Of a DNA stretch of 64,000 bases, positions 1 to 8,553 are shown piece by piece. A program made the translations under genes and the position numbers. Origin of the DNA: an uncultured Alistipes sp. (lineage in GTDB: Bacteria; Bacteroidota; Bacteroidia; Bacteroidales; Rikenellaceae). The stretch spans positions 682,001-746,000 of the forward strand of contig CALUIK010000001.1 in NCBI GenBank assembly GCA_944320685.1. The letters run 5' to 3'. Numbering within the stretch: position 1 is the first letter of the stretch; each line of letters starts with the position of its first letter. The notes beneath the pieces are model-generated. The model did no database searches, was not told the DNA's origin, and was given only the letters and a program-made list of their open reading frames with translations.

Positions 1-441
1 CAGCTGGAGCGTTTCCAAGAACAGCTGCGTCTCTCGGAGAAGGGCGACGACGAGGCGATGTTCATCGACATGGACTTCGTGCGCGCGCTCGAATACGGGA
101 TGCCCTCATGCTCGGGCATGGGCATGGGCATCGACCGTCTGGTGATGTTCATGACCAACCAGACCGCCATACAGGACGTGCTCCTCTTTCCGACGATGCG
201 CCCCGAAAAGAAGGCCGTGGCCGACGACGAGGAGCGCTATACCGCAATCGGCATACCGGCCGAGTGGGTGCCCGTCATGCAGAAGATGGGATACATCACG
301 GTGGAGTCGCTGGGCAAACTCTCGGCAGGCAAGTTCTTCAACGACCTGTGCGGCTTCAACAAGAAGAACAAGCTCGGCCTGAAGAACCCCACCGCCGACG
401 ACGTCAAGGCATGGTGCGAGGCCGCTGCCGCGGAGAAGTAA
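1..441 (+). CDS. lysS: Lysyl-tRNA synthetase, class II (C-terminal part)
   Basis: Cytoplasmic enzyme that charges tRNA-Lys. The frame is open from the first base, so the gene begins upstream of the window and only about 146 C-terminal codons are present. The class II motif 3 region [12 protein letters not shown] is clear, followed by LLFPTMRP, where many class II lysyl-tRNA synthetases end. About 70 further residues follow ([20 protein letters not shown] onward), resembling the helical C-terminal extension known from Bacteroidetes enzymes. tpiA starts 71 bp downstream on the same strand with no terminator between, so read-through is likely. Confidence 0.95.
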   Translation, partial: QLERFQEQLRLSEKGDDEAMFIDMDFVRALEYGMPSCSGMGMGIDRLVMFMTNQTAIQDVLLFPTMRPEKKAVADDEERYTAIGIPAEWVPVMQKMGYITVESLGKLSAGKFFNDLCGFNKKNKLGLKNPTADDVKAWCEAAAAEK

Positions 442-512
442 ACGGCACGGCCCGAAGAATGCGGCAAAACGAAAAAATACTGACAAGTCAAACAATAAAA
501 ACTAACGGAAAA

Positions 513-1271
513 ATGAGAAAGAAGATTGTTGCAGGTAACTGGAAGATGAACACCCTGCCCGCCGAGGGCGTGGAGCTGGCCAAGAACGTAGTGGCAGGAC
601 GCGGCGAGGTATGCTCGTGCGTGAACTTCATCGTATGCCCCCCCTTCACCCACCTCTCGCAGGTGATCGACGCAGTGAAGGGTTCGGACATCGCCGTAGG
701 CGCGCAGAACTGCGCCGCCGAGGCAAAGGGCGCATACACCGGCGAGGTGGCTGCGTCGATGATCGCGGCGCTGGGCTGCGAGTACGTCATCCTCGGCCAC
801 TCGGAGCGCCGCCAGTACTACGGCGAGACCTCGGAGACGCTCAACAGGAAGATGGCGCAGGCTTACGCAAACGGTCTGAAGCCCATCTACTGCGTAGGCG
901 AGAACCTCGACGAGCGCGAAGCAGGCAAGCACTTCGACGTGGTCAAGGCACAGATCGAGGAGGTGGTATTCAACCTCACGCCCGAGCAGTTCTCGCAGTT
1001 GGTGATCGCCTACGAGCCCGTATGGGCCATCGGCACCGGCAAGACCGCCACGGCAGAGCAGGCACAGGAGATCCACGCATACATCCGCAAGGTGCTGGCC
1101 GATAAGTTCGGCGCCGCTGCGGCCGAGTGCCCCATCCTCTACGGCGGCAGCTGCAAGCCCTCGAACGCCGCCGAGATCTTCGCCAAGGAGGACGTCGACG
1201 GAGGCCTGATCGGCGGCGCCGCCCTCAAGGCCGAAGACTTCCTCGCCATCGGCAAAGGTTTTCAGAAGTAG
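513..1271 (+). CDS. tpiA: Triosephosphate isomerase
   Basis: Interconverts dihydroxyacetone phosphate and glyceraldehyde 3-phosphate in glycolysis. At 252 residues it has the usual family length. Visible signatures are GNWKMN near residue 8 (catalytic Lys), [10 protein letters not shown] (catalytic His), [11 protein letters not shown] (catalytic Glu) and the phosphate-binding YGGSCKP. The ATG at 513 was chosen because [13 protein letters not shown] gives the expected N-terminus; the frame is open further upstream but that part overlaps lysS and is not TIM-like. A strong terminator follows at 1298-1335. Confidence 0.97.
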   Translation: MRKKIVAGNWKMNTLPAEGVELAKNVVAGRGEVCSCVNFIVCPPFTHLSQVIDAVKGSDIAVGAQNCAAEAKGAYTGEVAASMIAALGCEYVILGHSERRQYYGETSETLNRKMAQAYANGLKPIYCVGENLDEREAGKHFDVVKAQIEEVVFNLTPEQFSQLVIAYEPVWAIGTGKTATAEQAQEIHAYIRKVLADKFGAAAAECPILYGGSCKPSNAAEIFAKEDVDGGLIGGAALKAEDFLAIGKGFQK

Positions 1272-1297
1272 CCTTCCGCTAAAAACGCTATAAACAG

Positions 1298-1335
1298 AAA
1301 ACGGGTCGGACCCCTCGAAAGGTCCGACCCGTTTT
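1298..1335 (+). terminator. Intrinsic terminator after tpiA
   Basis: Perfect 15-bp inverted repeat (arms 1298-1312 and 1321-1335) with an 8-nt loop, ending in TTTT. The AAAA at the left end means it may also stop leftward transcription of the neighbouring lipoprotein gene. Confidence 0.9.
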
Positions 1336-1379
1336 GTTCCGTATGTAAAAGCCGCCGCCCCGTTACGGACGGCACGCCG

Positions 1380-2084
1380 TTACGCCCATACCGTGATAGC
1401 GCTCCAAAGGTCGCCTATGCGCACATAAATATAACCAACGGTGTGCCTATCGTTCTTGACGACAAACCATTCGCCGTTGATGTCCTGCTCGACGGCAAGG
1501 TTCGACGTGACCTCGATCTCGTCGGCACGGTCAAGCAGTTCCGAATCCTGCTTATCCAGAAGTACCACGTCGACGATATCATAGAAACGGTCGAACGGTT
1601 CGGGCAATATGCCGGCATCGCCGGCTTTATCGGCATAGTAGACCACCTTTACACCCGTCATCTCCTGTTTGCCCGCGGCATTCTCGCCCGTGATGATCGA
1701 CTGGACGCGCATGCGGTAGTAGGTCGTTCCCGCGGCCAGCGCAATGTGTCCCGACGGGAACTCGTGCAGAGACTCGCCGTCATAGACGAGATATCCGCCG
1801 CCCACGTCGACAGCCGTGCTGCGCACGAGATTGTCGAAGCGCACCGACACGCCGTTCAGGCCGCCAACACGTCCCGCGTATGCTATCACGGACGACGAGC
1901 AGACGAAGTTGCCCGCGTCGTCGACATATACATCCGAGGAGCCGAGCAGGGTGCGGCCGTTCGATTCGTTCATCATGTTGAGTAAGGCGCTCCCCGCAGG
2001 GTCGCCCTTGGCCCCGTCATCCTTCGAGCAGGCGCCGAAAGTCATAGCACACAGGGCAAGTGTTGCAAAAAAGAGCTTTCTCAT
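1380..2084 (-). CDS. Lipoprotein of unknown function, probably surface-exposed
   Basis: A 234-residue protein with a lipoprotein signal (MRKLFFATLALCAMTFGAC, Cys19). Directly after the Cys comes SKDDG, which fits the acidic lipoprotein export signal known to send Bacteroidetes lipoproteins to the cell surface. The rest lacks membrane segments and recognisable catalytic motifs and looks beta-rich with repeated Gly/Asp turns. It resembles Bacteroidales lipoprotein DUF families, but I cannot name one with confidence. The long open frame upstream of 2084 is antisense to the transporter gene and was not used. A TATATTTG box lies at 2141-2148, leaving a leader of about 50 nt that contains a 9-bp hairpin. 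Confidence 0.8.
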   Translation of the reverse strand: MRKLFFATLALCAMTFGACSKDDGAKGDPAGSALLNMMNESNGRTLLGSSDVYVDDAGNFVCSSSVIAYAGRVGGLNGVSVRFDNLVRSTAVDVGGGYLVYDGESLHEFPSGHIALAAGTTYYRMRVQSIITGENAAGKQEMTGVKVVYYADKAGDAGILPEPFDRFYDIVDVVLLDKQDSELLDRADEIEVTSNLAVEQDINGEWFVVKNDRHTVGYIYVRIGDLWSAITVWA

Positions 2085-2108
2085 TTCAATTCGGTTGTTC
2101 GGTTTATG

Positions 2109-2130
2109 ACGGCGGCCCGCAGGCCGCCGT
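2109..2130 (-). other. Perfect hairpin in the 5' leader of the lipoprotein gene
   Basis: Nine-bp GC-rich inverted repeat (2109-2117 with 2122-2130) around a CGCA loop. It lies between the TATATTTG box at 2141-2148 and the ATG at 2084, so it should be transcribed in the mRNA leader. On the plus strand it is followed by TTTG, so it could instead be a remnant terminator. Confidence 0.5.
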
Positions 2131-2140
2131 TTGTTCTCTG

Positions 2141-2148
2141 CAAATATA
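2141..2148 (-). promoter_or_regulatory. Bacteroidetes -7 box (TATATTTG) for the lipoprotein gene
   Basis: Exact match to TAnnTTTG on the minus strand, about 55 nt upstream of the start codon at 2084. No TTTG was found at the expected -33 distance. Confidence 0.5.
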
Positions 2149-2267
2149 GCGTTTTTTCCGTTCGCCACAGCCCCCTCCCGCAAAAACATGGCATTCCCGC
2201 CGCAATGCCCCCCTCCGCATGTTATGGTCCGGAGACACTGCGGCGCGGATTTTGCCGCATGCGGCGT

Positions 2268-3191
2268 ATGGCCGTCACGCATTACAACCGCGACCTCGCA
2301 GTGGCGAACATCCTCTTCGGGGCGAACTTCTCGTTCTATGTCTCGCTCACGGGCGGCGGCATGGATTTCCGCATCGTATTTCTCTGCCAGCTTCTGGCGG
2401 GGGCCGCGGCTTTCATCCCCGCAGCCGCCGTTACGCGCGGCTTCTGCCGTATCACGGCACGCGATGCCGCCGTCATGGCGGGGGTGAGCCTGCTCATAGT
2501 ATACGGATGGCTCTACATGCTGCTGTGGGGCGCATCGCTCACTTCGCCCATCGACGCCTCGACCATCGCCACCCTCGGTCCCGCCTTCACCCTCGTCACG
2601 GCCATCGCCGTACACCGCCGCCGTGTCATGTGGGCCGACATCGCCGGCATCATCCTCGCCATAGCGGGCGGCGCCGTGCTCATCTTCGACCGCGGCGCCG
2701 TGTTCGTCCGCGGCAGCGAGGGGTACGGCAACCTCATAGTCCTCGGCGCCGTCGTCGCCACGGCCGTGAACACCGTACTCGTAAAGCCGCAGCTCGCACG
2801 CCTCGGCGTACGTGCCGTCTTGGGCTGGTGCTATCTCTTCGGCACGCTGGCGGCACTGCCTCTCATACTCCGCTACGCCACAGCCGGCACCGCCGCCGCA
2901 CTGCGCTCGGCGCCGCTCGGCCTGCGCACCGAACTGCTCTATATAATGATCTTCGGAACCGTACTGCCCATCTACCTGCTCTACCGCGGTACCGGAGGGC
3001 TCACATCGGTACACACGGCACTCTACCGCTACATCCAGCCCGTGGTCGCCACGGCCCTCGCCCTCGCGCGGCGGCAGGAGCGCATCGACCACGCCAACAT
3101 CGTCGCCGCCGCCATGATCGCCGCCGCCATAGTCTTCACGATGATAGGTTTTTCACACGCCAAACGCATGCACCAACAGAAAAAATTGTAA
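2268..3191 (+). CDS. EamA/DMT-family membrane transporter
   Basis: About 307 residues with roughly ten hydrophobic helices arranged as two similar halves, as in the drug/metabolite transporter superfamily (EamA). Examples are the segments near ITARDAAVMAGVSLLIVYGW in the first half and LYIMIFGTVLPIYLLYRGT in the second. The C-terminus ends in a short basic tail (HAKRMHQQKKL). Substrate cannot be told from sequence. Start is uncertain: ATG codons at 2259 and 2268 both precede the first conserved stretch (YNRDLAVANILFGANF), while the longer open frame upstream is not transporter-like. Confidence 0.85.
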   Translation: MAVTHYNRDLAVANILFGANFSFYVSLTGGGMDFRIVFLCQLLAGAAAFIPAAAVTRGFCRITARDAAVMAGVSLLIVYGWLYMLLWGASLTSPIDASTIATLGPAFTLVTAIAVHRRRVMWADIAGIILAIAGGAVLIFDRGAVFVRGSEGYGNLIVLGAVVATAVNTVLVKPQLARLGVRAVLGWCYLFGTLAALPLILRYATAGTAAALRSAPLGLRTELLYIMIFGTVLPIYLLYRGTGGLTSVHTALYRYIQPVVATALALARRQERIDHANIVAAAMIAAAIVFTMIGFSHAKRMHQQKKL

Positions 3192-3196
3192 TTTTG
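3189..3196 (+). promoter_or_regulatory. -7 box (TAATTTTG) upstream of the GH30 gene
   Basis: TAnnTTTG match overlapping the stop codon of the transporter gene and 30 nt before the ATG at 3226. No clear -33 TTTG. Confidence 0.5.
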
Positions 3197-3225
3197 CCGC
3201 AACTGCACCCCAAACCCAGACTCCG

Positions 3226-4677
3226 ATGAATATTCTCCGCAAAATCGCACCCGCGGCACTCGCATGTCTTACGGCAGCCATCGCCGCCACGTCGTGCGGC
3301 ACGACGCGCACGGCCGACCTCTACATCACCACGGCCGCGGCCGACCGTCTCTTCGACCACACGCAGCCGCAACTGCGGCACGGCAGCCGCGACACCCTGC
3401 AACGCATAACGATCGACACGGCCGCCCGCCTGCAGCCCGTCTACGGCTTCGGCGCCGCCATCACAGGCTCGACATGCTACAACCTGCTGCGCATGCCGGA
3501 GGCCGGCCGCGACTCGCTCCTGCACGAGTGCTTCGACCCGCAGAAGATGGGCTTCAGCTTCATACGCATCTCGATCGGCGCCTCGGACTTCTCTCTCGAC
3601 GAGTACACCTGCTGCGACCGCGAGGGCATAGAGTTCTTCGGGCTGCACGAGTACGACCGCCGCGACCTCATCCCCATACTGCGGCGCATCCTCGAGATAA
3701 ACCCCTCGGTGAAGATCGTCGCCGCGCCGTGGTCGTGCCCCAAGTGGATGAAGATCGGCTACGACAACGACCGCCCGCTCGACAGCTGGACCGACGGCCG
3801 CCTCAACCCGCAGTACTACGACGACTACGCCGAATACTTCGTGCTGTGGATCGCCGAAATGGAGGCCGCAGGCATCCCCGTATACGCCGTATCGGTGCAG
3901 AACGAGCCCCTCAACCGCGGCAACTCGATGTCGCTCTACATGGGGTGGGAGCAGCAGCGCGACTTCATCCGCGACCACCTCGGCCCCGCCTTCGAACGAA
4001 ACGGCATCGAAACAAAGATATGGCTCTTCGACCACAACTACAACTATGACAATATAGCCGGCCAGCAGGACTACCCTCTCCGCATCCTCGCCGACACGGC
4101 CGCCGCTCGATACGTCGCAGGCACGGCATGGCACAACTACGGAGGCAGCCCCGAGACCCTCGACGGCATACACGCGGCATATCCCGACAAGGAGATATTC
4201 TTCACCGAGGCATCCATCGGCACGTGGAACTACGACTTCGGCAAGTGCCTCGTGAACGACTTCGCCTCGATATTCCTCGGCACACTCAACCGCTACGGGC
4301 GCGGCGTGACGCTCTGGAACCTGCTGCTCGACGACAAGGGCGCACCCAACCGCCCCAAGGGGTGCCGCACATGCTACGGAGCGGTGGAGATCTCGTCCGA
4401 GACCTACGACTACGCCACGCTCGTGCGCAAGAGCCACTACTACGACATAGCACACTGTTCGAAGGTGATAATGCCCGGCGCCGTGCGTGTGGGATCGGAG
4501 TCCGGCTGCGGCGACGCCATACCCTTCGCAGCCTTCGCCAACCCCGACGGCTCATACGCCCTTGTGGCGGCCAACCTATCGGAGCGGGAGCAGGCCGTGG
4601 AGATAGCCGGTACGGGCAGTTTCCTGCCCCTCGTCCTGCCGCCCCGTTCGGTAGCGTCGGCACGATGGAGGGAGTAG
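3226..4677 (+). CDS. Glycoside hydrolase family 30 lipoprotein (glucosylceramidase-like)
   Basis: A 483-residue exported retaining beta-glycosidase. The N-terminus has a lipoprotein signal ending in AATSC (Cys24). The GH30 pattern is clear: PVYGFGAAITGS near residue 71, WSCPKWMK near 169, the acid/base Glu227 in SVQNEPLN and the nucleophile Glu328 in IFFTEAS. A short beta-rich C-terminal domain (AAFANPDGSYALVAANLS) completes the usual (beta/alpha)8 plus beta-sandwich architecture. Family members include glucosylceramidase and beta-1,6-glucanase, so the substrate is open. It stands alone, without SusC/D, between a transporter and a convergent thioesterase operon. Confidence 0.9.
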   Translation: MNILRKIAPAALACLTAAIAATSCGTTRTADLYITTAAADRLFDHTQPQLRHGSRDTLQRITIDTAARLQPVYGFGAAITGSTCYNLLRMPEAGRDSLLHECFDPQKMGFSFIRISIGASDFSLDEYTCCDREGIEFFGLHEYDRRDLIPILRRILEINPSVKIVAAPWSCPKWMKIGYDNDRPLDSWTDGRLNPQYYDDYAEYFVLWIAEMEAAGIPVYAVSVQNEPLNRGNSMSLYMGWEQQRDFIRDHLGPAFERNGIETKIWLFDHNYNYDNIAGQQDYPLRILADTAAARYVAGTAWHNYGGSPETLDGIHAAYPDKEIFFTEASIGTWNYDFGKCLVNDFASIFLGTLNRYGRGVTLWNLLLDDKGAPNRPKGCRTCYGAVEISSETYDYATLVRKSHYYDIAHCSKVIMPGAVRVGSESGCGDAIPFAAFANPDGSYALVAANLSEREQAVEIAGTGSFLPLVLPPRSVASARWRE

Positions 4678-4694
4678 GCGCCGCACGGCAAACA

Positions 4695-4730
4695 AGTCAG
4701 CCCGCACCTTGCATAAGGTGCGGGCTGACT
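4695..4730. terminator. Bidirectional terminator between GH30 and the thioesterase
   Basis: Perfect 16-bp inverted repeat (4695-4710 and 4715-4730) with a GCAT loop, placed between two convergent genes. T-tracts are poor, so efficiency is uncertain. Confidence 0.75.
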
Positions 4731-4759
4731 GTCATTGGCACTCGGGCCGCGTACGTCCC

Positions 4760-5161
4760 CTATTCCGCGGCCGCGGCAAGGGCCTCGCGCCATGCCGCAG
4801 GCACCTCGACGGACATTTGCGCCGCCACGTCGAATGCCACCATAACGGCACGGCAGCGGGTGCACACCTCGCCGTCCCCGCGCACGATACGCTGCGCCAG
4901 CGTAATGCTCTTATGGCCTATGGCCTCGACCTCGGTCTCAACGGAGACCTCATCCTCAAAGCGTATCTGCGACATGAAATCCGTATGCGCCGAGACGGTC
5001 ACGGCCGACGTGCCGCGCGCGACGCTGCCCACGCCGAGGCGGGCGAAAAACTCCGTCTTCCCCAGATCGAGGTAGGCATACTGCGCCGTATTGTTCACAT
5101 GGCGGAAAGGGTCGATGTCGCAGAAGCGTTTCTGCACCGCCGTCCTTACAACGAATGCCAT
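4760..5161 (-). CDS. Acyl-CoA thioesterase, hot-dog fold (4-HBT/YbgC type)
   Basis: A 133-residue protein, the usual size for single hot-dog thioesterases that hydrolyse acyl-CoA in the cytoplasm. The active-site signature CDIDPFRHVNNTAQYAYLD near residue 14 carries the expected Asp and the HVNN motif; DFMSQIRFEDEVSVETEV fits the next beta strands. It begins 4 bp after the end of tsaC on the same strand, so the two are probably translated from one message. The acyl substrate cannot be told from sequence. Confidence 0.85.
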   Translation of the reverse strand: MAFVVRTAVQKRFCDIDPFRHVNNTAQYAYLDLGKTEFFARLGVGSVARGTSAVTVSAHTDFMSQIRFEDEVSVETEVEAIGHKSITLAQRIVRGDGEVCTRCRAVMVAFDVAAQMSVEVPAAWREALAAAAE

Positions 5162-5165
5162 AACC

Positions 5166-5732
5166 CTACTTGCGTATTATCTTCACCTCGCCGCGCGGCC
5201 CGAAGGCCACGATCGAACTGGGCTTGCCCGTGGGGTGCCCCTGCACGCGCGGGTTGACTACATAATCGACGCCGTCCACGATCTCGCGGCTCACCTTGTC
5301 GAGCCCCTTCGGGGTCTCCTCGCCCGAGATGTTGGCCGACGTGGATACTATCGGCTTGCCGAAACGGCGCAGCAGCTGGCGGCAGAACTCATGGTCGGGA
5401 ACGCGCACGCCCAGCGTCCCCTCCTCGGGTATGAGGTTCGGCGCCACGCCCACGGCACCCTCGAGGATAAGCGTCAGGGGTTTGGTGGCCATCTCCAGCA
5501 CCTCGAACGCGATGCCCGGGGCCCTGTCGACATAACGCACGATCATGTCGGCATCGCGGCACAGCACCAGCATCGAATGCTTGTTCACGCTGCGCTTGAG
5601 TCCGTATATGCGCTCCACGGCCTTCTCGTCCGTGGCGTCGCACCCTATGCCCCACACCGTATCGGTGGGATAGAGGATCAACCCTCCGCGTCGCAGCACC
5701 TCGAGCGCCGCTTCCACTTCCTTTTCCATCAT
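5166..5732 (-). CDS. tsaC: L-threonylcarbamoyladenylate synthase (Sua5/YciO/YrdC family)
   Basis: Makes threonylcarbamoyl-AMP from Thr, bicarbonate and ATP for the t6A37 modification of ANN-decoding tRNAs. Family signatures are GGLILYPTDTVWGIGCDA, LKRSVNKHSMLVLC, TLGVRVPDH and PIVSTSANISGEE. About 188 residues, typical of the YrdC-only form without a Sua5 domain. I start at the first of two adjacent ATGs (5732) because the next upstream candidate (5756) overlaps the promoter box at 5754-5761. YciO-type paralogues look similar, so the exact role is likely but not certain. It overlaps no gene and heads a two-gene unit with the thioesterase. Confidence 0.85.
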   Translation of the reverse strand: MMEKEVEAALEVLRRGGLILYPTDTVWGIGCDATDEKAVERIYGLKRSVNKHSMLVLCRDADMIVRYVDRAPGIAFEVLEMATKPLTLILEGAVGVAPNLIPEEGTLGVRVPDHEFCRQLLRRFGKPIVSTSANISGEETPKGLDKVSREIVDGVDYVVNPRVQGHPTGKPSSIVAFGPRGEVKIIRK

Positions 5733-5753
5733 AATACAGGCGATATTTTTCGG

Positions 5754-5761
5754 CAAAAATA
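5754..5761 (-). promoter_or_regulatory. -7 box (TATTTTTG) of tsaC
   Basis: Exact TAnnTTTG on the minus strand; the predicted transcript starts near 5749, leaving about 17 nt before the ATG at 5732. This decides the tsaC start. Confidence 0.6.
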
Positions 5762-5969
5762 ATTATTTTAACGGCAGGCTCCCCCGCCTCGGGCGGGAAT
5801 TTTTATGCGGAGGTTGTCCGAAAACGATTATTTTACTAATTTTACGGCGCCGGAATGTGCCGGCCGCTGTCCGCCGCCCGCTGCGGCGACAACACTTCGA
5901 CAACATTTTAAATTAACGGAGCCGACGGCCCCCGATGCGGGGCCGTACATGAAAATAAACTCACAAATT

Positions 5970-6707
5970 ATGGGAAGAGCTTTTGAATACCGCAAAGCGA
6001 GAAAACTGAAGCGCTGGGGACACATGGCGCGCGTATTCACCAAGATCGGCAAGGAGATCGAAATCGCCGTCAAGGCCGGCGGCGCCGACCCTTCGGGCAA
6101 TACCCGCCTGCGCATCCTCATACAGAACGCCAAGGCCGAGAACATGCCCAAGGAGAATATCGAACGCGCCATCAAACGCGCCACCGACAAGGATGCCGCC
6201 GACTACAAGGAGGTGATATACGAAGGTTACGGCCCCCACGGAATAGCCTTCCTCGTGGAGACCGCCACCGACAACACCAACCGCACCGTGGCCAGCCTGC
6301 GCATGTACTTCAACAAGTGCGGCGGCACGCTCGGCACCTCGGGAAGCGTGGCCTTCATGTTCGAGCACAAGTGCGTATTCAAGTTCCGAGTGCCCGCAGG
6401 CACCGACCTCGAGGAGCTCGAACTGGAGATGATCGACCTGAGCGTCGACGAGTTCTACCCCGACGAGGAAGCCATTACCGTATACGCCCCTTACGAGGCG
6501 TTCGGCGCCATACAGAAGTGGATCGAGGACAAAGGTTTCGAGACCGTGTCGGGAGAGTCGGTACGCATCCCCGTCGACACCAAGGAGCTCACGCCGGAGG
6601 AGCGCGAGTCGGTCGAGAAACTTCAGGAGCGCATCGAGGAGGACGACGACGTGGTCAACGTCTACACCAACATGCGCGAGCCCGACGACGAGGACGACGG
6701 GGAGTAG
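5970..6707 (+). CDS. YebC/PmpR (TACO1) family protein
   Basis: A 245-residue YebC-family protein. The family has been linked to transcriptional regulation and more recently to translation at difficult peptide stretches. Recognisable parts are the N-terminal KLKRWGHMARVFTKIGKEI, GGADPSGNTRLRILIQNAK, MPKENIERAIKRAT and YEGYGPHGIAFLVE. The start MGRAFEYRKARK at 5970 is the usual Bacteroidetes N-terminus; the upstream part of the frame is noncoding. The C-terminus is very acidic (REPDDEDDGE). The gene is monocistronic, closed by a terminator at 6786-6815. Confidence 0.92.
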   Translation: MGRAFEYRKARKLKRWGHMARVFTKIGKEIEIAVKAGGADPSGNTRLRILIQNAKAENMPKENIERAIKRATDKDAADYKEVIYEGYGPHGIAFLVETATDNTNRTVASLRMYFNKCGGTLGTSGSVAFMFEHKCVFKFRVPAGTDLEELELEMIDLSVDEFYPDEEAITVYAPYEAFGAIQKWIEDKGFETVSGESVRIPVDTKELTPEERESVEKLQERIEEDDDVVNVYTNMREPDDEDDGE

Positions 6708-6785
6708 GTTTCCCCGCGGCCGCGTAACGGCACGACGGCCACGCGGCGCACACGCAACACGACGGCCGCGGAATCGGCAGAAAGT

Positions 6786-6815
6786 AAGGACGTCCCTTGT
6801 CGGGGACGTCCTTTT
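6786..6815 (+). terminator. Intrinsic terminator after the YebC gene
   Basis: Eleven-bp stem (6786-6796 with 6803-6813), 6-nt loop, then TTTT. Lies 79 nt past the stop codon. Confidence 0.85.
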
Positions 6816-6840
6816 CCGTTCCGGCCCGTGCGGAGACCGG

Positions 6841-6872
6841 CAAAAACACGGCGGGCCGTTTTCCGGCCCGCC
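6841..6872 (-). terminator. Intrinsic terminator for the cca-like gene
   Basis: Nine-bp GC stem (6850-6858 with 6864-6872). Read on the minus strand it is followed by TGTTTTTG, as expected for leftward termination. Confidence 0.8.
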
Positions 6873-6935
6873 ATACGCATATAGGGTATCAATCCGCCGG
6901 ACACACGCAGCCCGCGCGGGCAGCAGTCGCCGCCA

Positions 6936-8525
6936 TCAGCTCTCCTGCGGTTCACGGGCCGTCGCGACGCCCGTCCCGCCCGCTTCAGACGGCTTGGCGC
7001 CGCGGCCTCTGCGCCGTGCGGCGGCAGCGGTTTCCGTCACGGCCCGCCGTTCGGCCCGCTCGCGCTCCTCGCGCTCGCGCGCGGCGCGTTCAGCCTCGGC
7101 CTCCGCGCGCGTGACGTCGCACACCTTCACAAGGCCCTCCTCCTCCGCCAGCCGTTCCATCAGGGCGTAGGCCTCGTCGTAGTCGTTGCGTATCCCACCG
7201 TCGAGTATGGCGTTCTTGATAGCCTCCTTGATGCGGCCGATCGTACTGCACGGCCGCAGGGCGTAGCACCGCATGATGATGTCGCCCGAGACGGGCGGCT
7301 GGAAATTGCGCACGCGGTCCCGCTCCTCCAAATCGCGCATCTTGCGCCGCACCAGCTCGAAGTTCGACATATAGCGCTTCACCTTCGAGTCGATGCCCGA
7401 CGTTATGTCGGCCTCGCAGAGCGTCATCAGCGACTCCACGTCGTCGCCCGCCTCGAAGAGCAGGCGCCGCACCGCCGAGTCGGTCACCATATCCTCCGAG
7501 AGTATTATGGGACGCAGATGCAGGAAGACCATCTTCTGTACGAACTTCATGTGCTCGTTCATCGGCAGCTTCAGCCGCCGGAAGATCGCCGGCACCATCT
7601 TCGACCCAACCACCTCGTGCTGGTGGAAAGTCCACCCCACATGCGGGTCATAGGCCTTGGTCAGCGGCTTGGCTATGTCGTGCAGCACGGCCGCCCACCG
7701 CAACCACAGGTCGTCGCTGCGGCGCGCGACGTTGTCCAATACCTTGAGCGTATGCAGGAAGTTGTCCTTGTGGGCGTGCGTCCCCACCCGCTCCACGCCC
7801 CGCAGGCGGTGCAGTTCGGGGAAGATCAGCTCCAGCAACCCCGTGCGCTCCAAAAGGTCGAACCCGATCGAGGGCACAGGCGAAAGGATTATCTTGTTGA
7901 GTTCGGCTATGATGCGTTCGGCCGAGACGATCTCCATGCGGCGGCGGTTGCGCTCGATGGCCTCGAAGGTCTCCTCGTCGATATCGAAACCTAACTGTGT
8001 GGCGAAACGCACGGCCCGCATCATGCGCAGCGGGTCGTCCGAGAAGGTTATGTCGGGGTCGCACGGCGTGCGTATGATGCAGTCCTCCAAATCGTCCATG
8101 CCGTAAAAAGGGTCCACCAGCTCGCCGAAACGGCTGCCGTTGAGCGACCACGCAAGGGCGTTTATCGTGAAATCGCGGCGCCGCTGGTCATCCTCCAGCG
8201 TGCCGGCCTCGACTACGGGCTTGCGCGAGTCGTGCGAGTATGACTCCTTGCGCGCACCCACGAACTCCACCTCGACGCCGCCGGCGCGCACCATCGCCGT
8301 GCCGAAGCGGCGGAAGACCGTCACGCGCGAGTGTACCTCGCGGCCCAGAGCCTCCGCCACGGCGATGCCGTCGCCCACGACCACCACGTCGACATCGGTC
8401 GAGGGACGGCAAAGGTAGTAGTCGCGCACATACCCGCCCACGACGTACGCCTCGACACCCATGGCGTCGACGATACGCGAGAGGCGGCGGAAGAGCGGCT
8501 TGTCCAGAGGCGAAGAGTTCTTCAT
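6936..8525 (-). CDS. CCA tRNA nucleotidyltransferase / poly(A) polymerase family protein with HD domain
   Basis: Class II nucleotidyltransferase, 529 residues, most likely adding or repairing the CCA end of tRNAs. In order: AYVVGGYVRDYYL and the metal-binding DVDVVVVGDG near residues 27-50, the head/neck motifs RRDFTINALAWSL, SDDPLRMMRAVRFATQLGF, the SAERIIAELNKI helix, and an HD domain with AAVLHDIAKP. The last 60 or so residues are a low-complexity Arg/Glu/Ala tail. The tRNA-Leu gene of this window has no encoded CCA, so such an enzyme is needed. Start at 8525 (MKNSSPLDKP) was preferred over upstream codons that overlap pdxJ. Confidence 0.9.
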   Translation of the reverse strand: MKNSSPLDKPLFRRLSRIVDAMGVEAYVVGGYVRDYYLCRPSTDVDVVVVGDGIAVAEALGREVHSRVTVFRRFGTAMVRAGGVEVEFVGARKESYSHDSRKPVVEAGTLEDDQRRRDFTINALAWSLNGSRFGELVDPFYGMDDLEDCIIRTPCDPDITFSDDPLRMMRAVRFATQLGFDIDEETFEAIERNRRRMEIVSAERIIAELNKIILSPVPSIGFDLLERTGLLELIFPELHRLRGVERVGTHAHKDNFLHTLKVLDNVARRSDDLWLRWAAVLHDIAKPLTKAYDPHVGWTFHQHEVVGSKMVPAIFRRLKLPMNEHMKFVQKMVFLHLRPIILSEDMVTDSAVRRLLFEAGDDVESLMTLCEADITSGIDSKVKRYMSNFELVRRKMRDLEERDRVRNFQPPVSGDIIMRCYALRPCSTIGRIKEAIKNAILDGGIRNDYDEAYALMERLAEEEGLVKVCDVTRAEAEAERAAREREERERAERRAVTETAAAARRRGRGAKPSEAGGTGVATAREPQES

Positions 8526-8553
8526 CGGCAGAGTATTGCGTGGTGCATGCCGG

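Noticed and set aside
5805..5969. N-terminal extension of the YebC gene
   Set aside because: The extension has no family match, and MGRAFEYRKARK at 5970 is the standard start.
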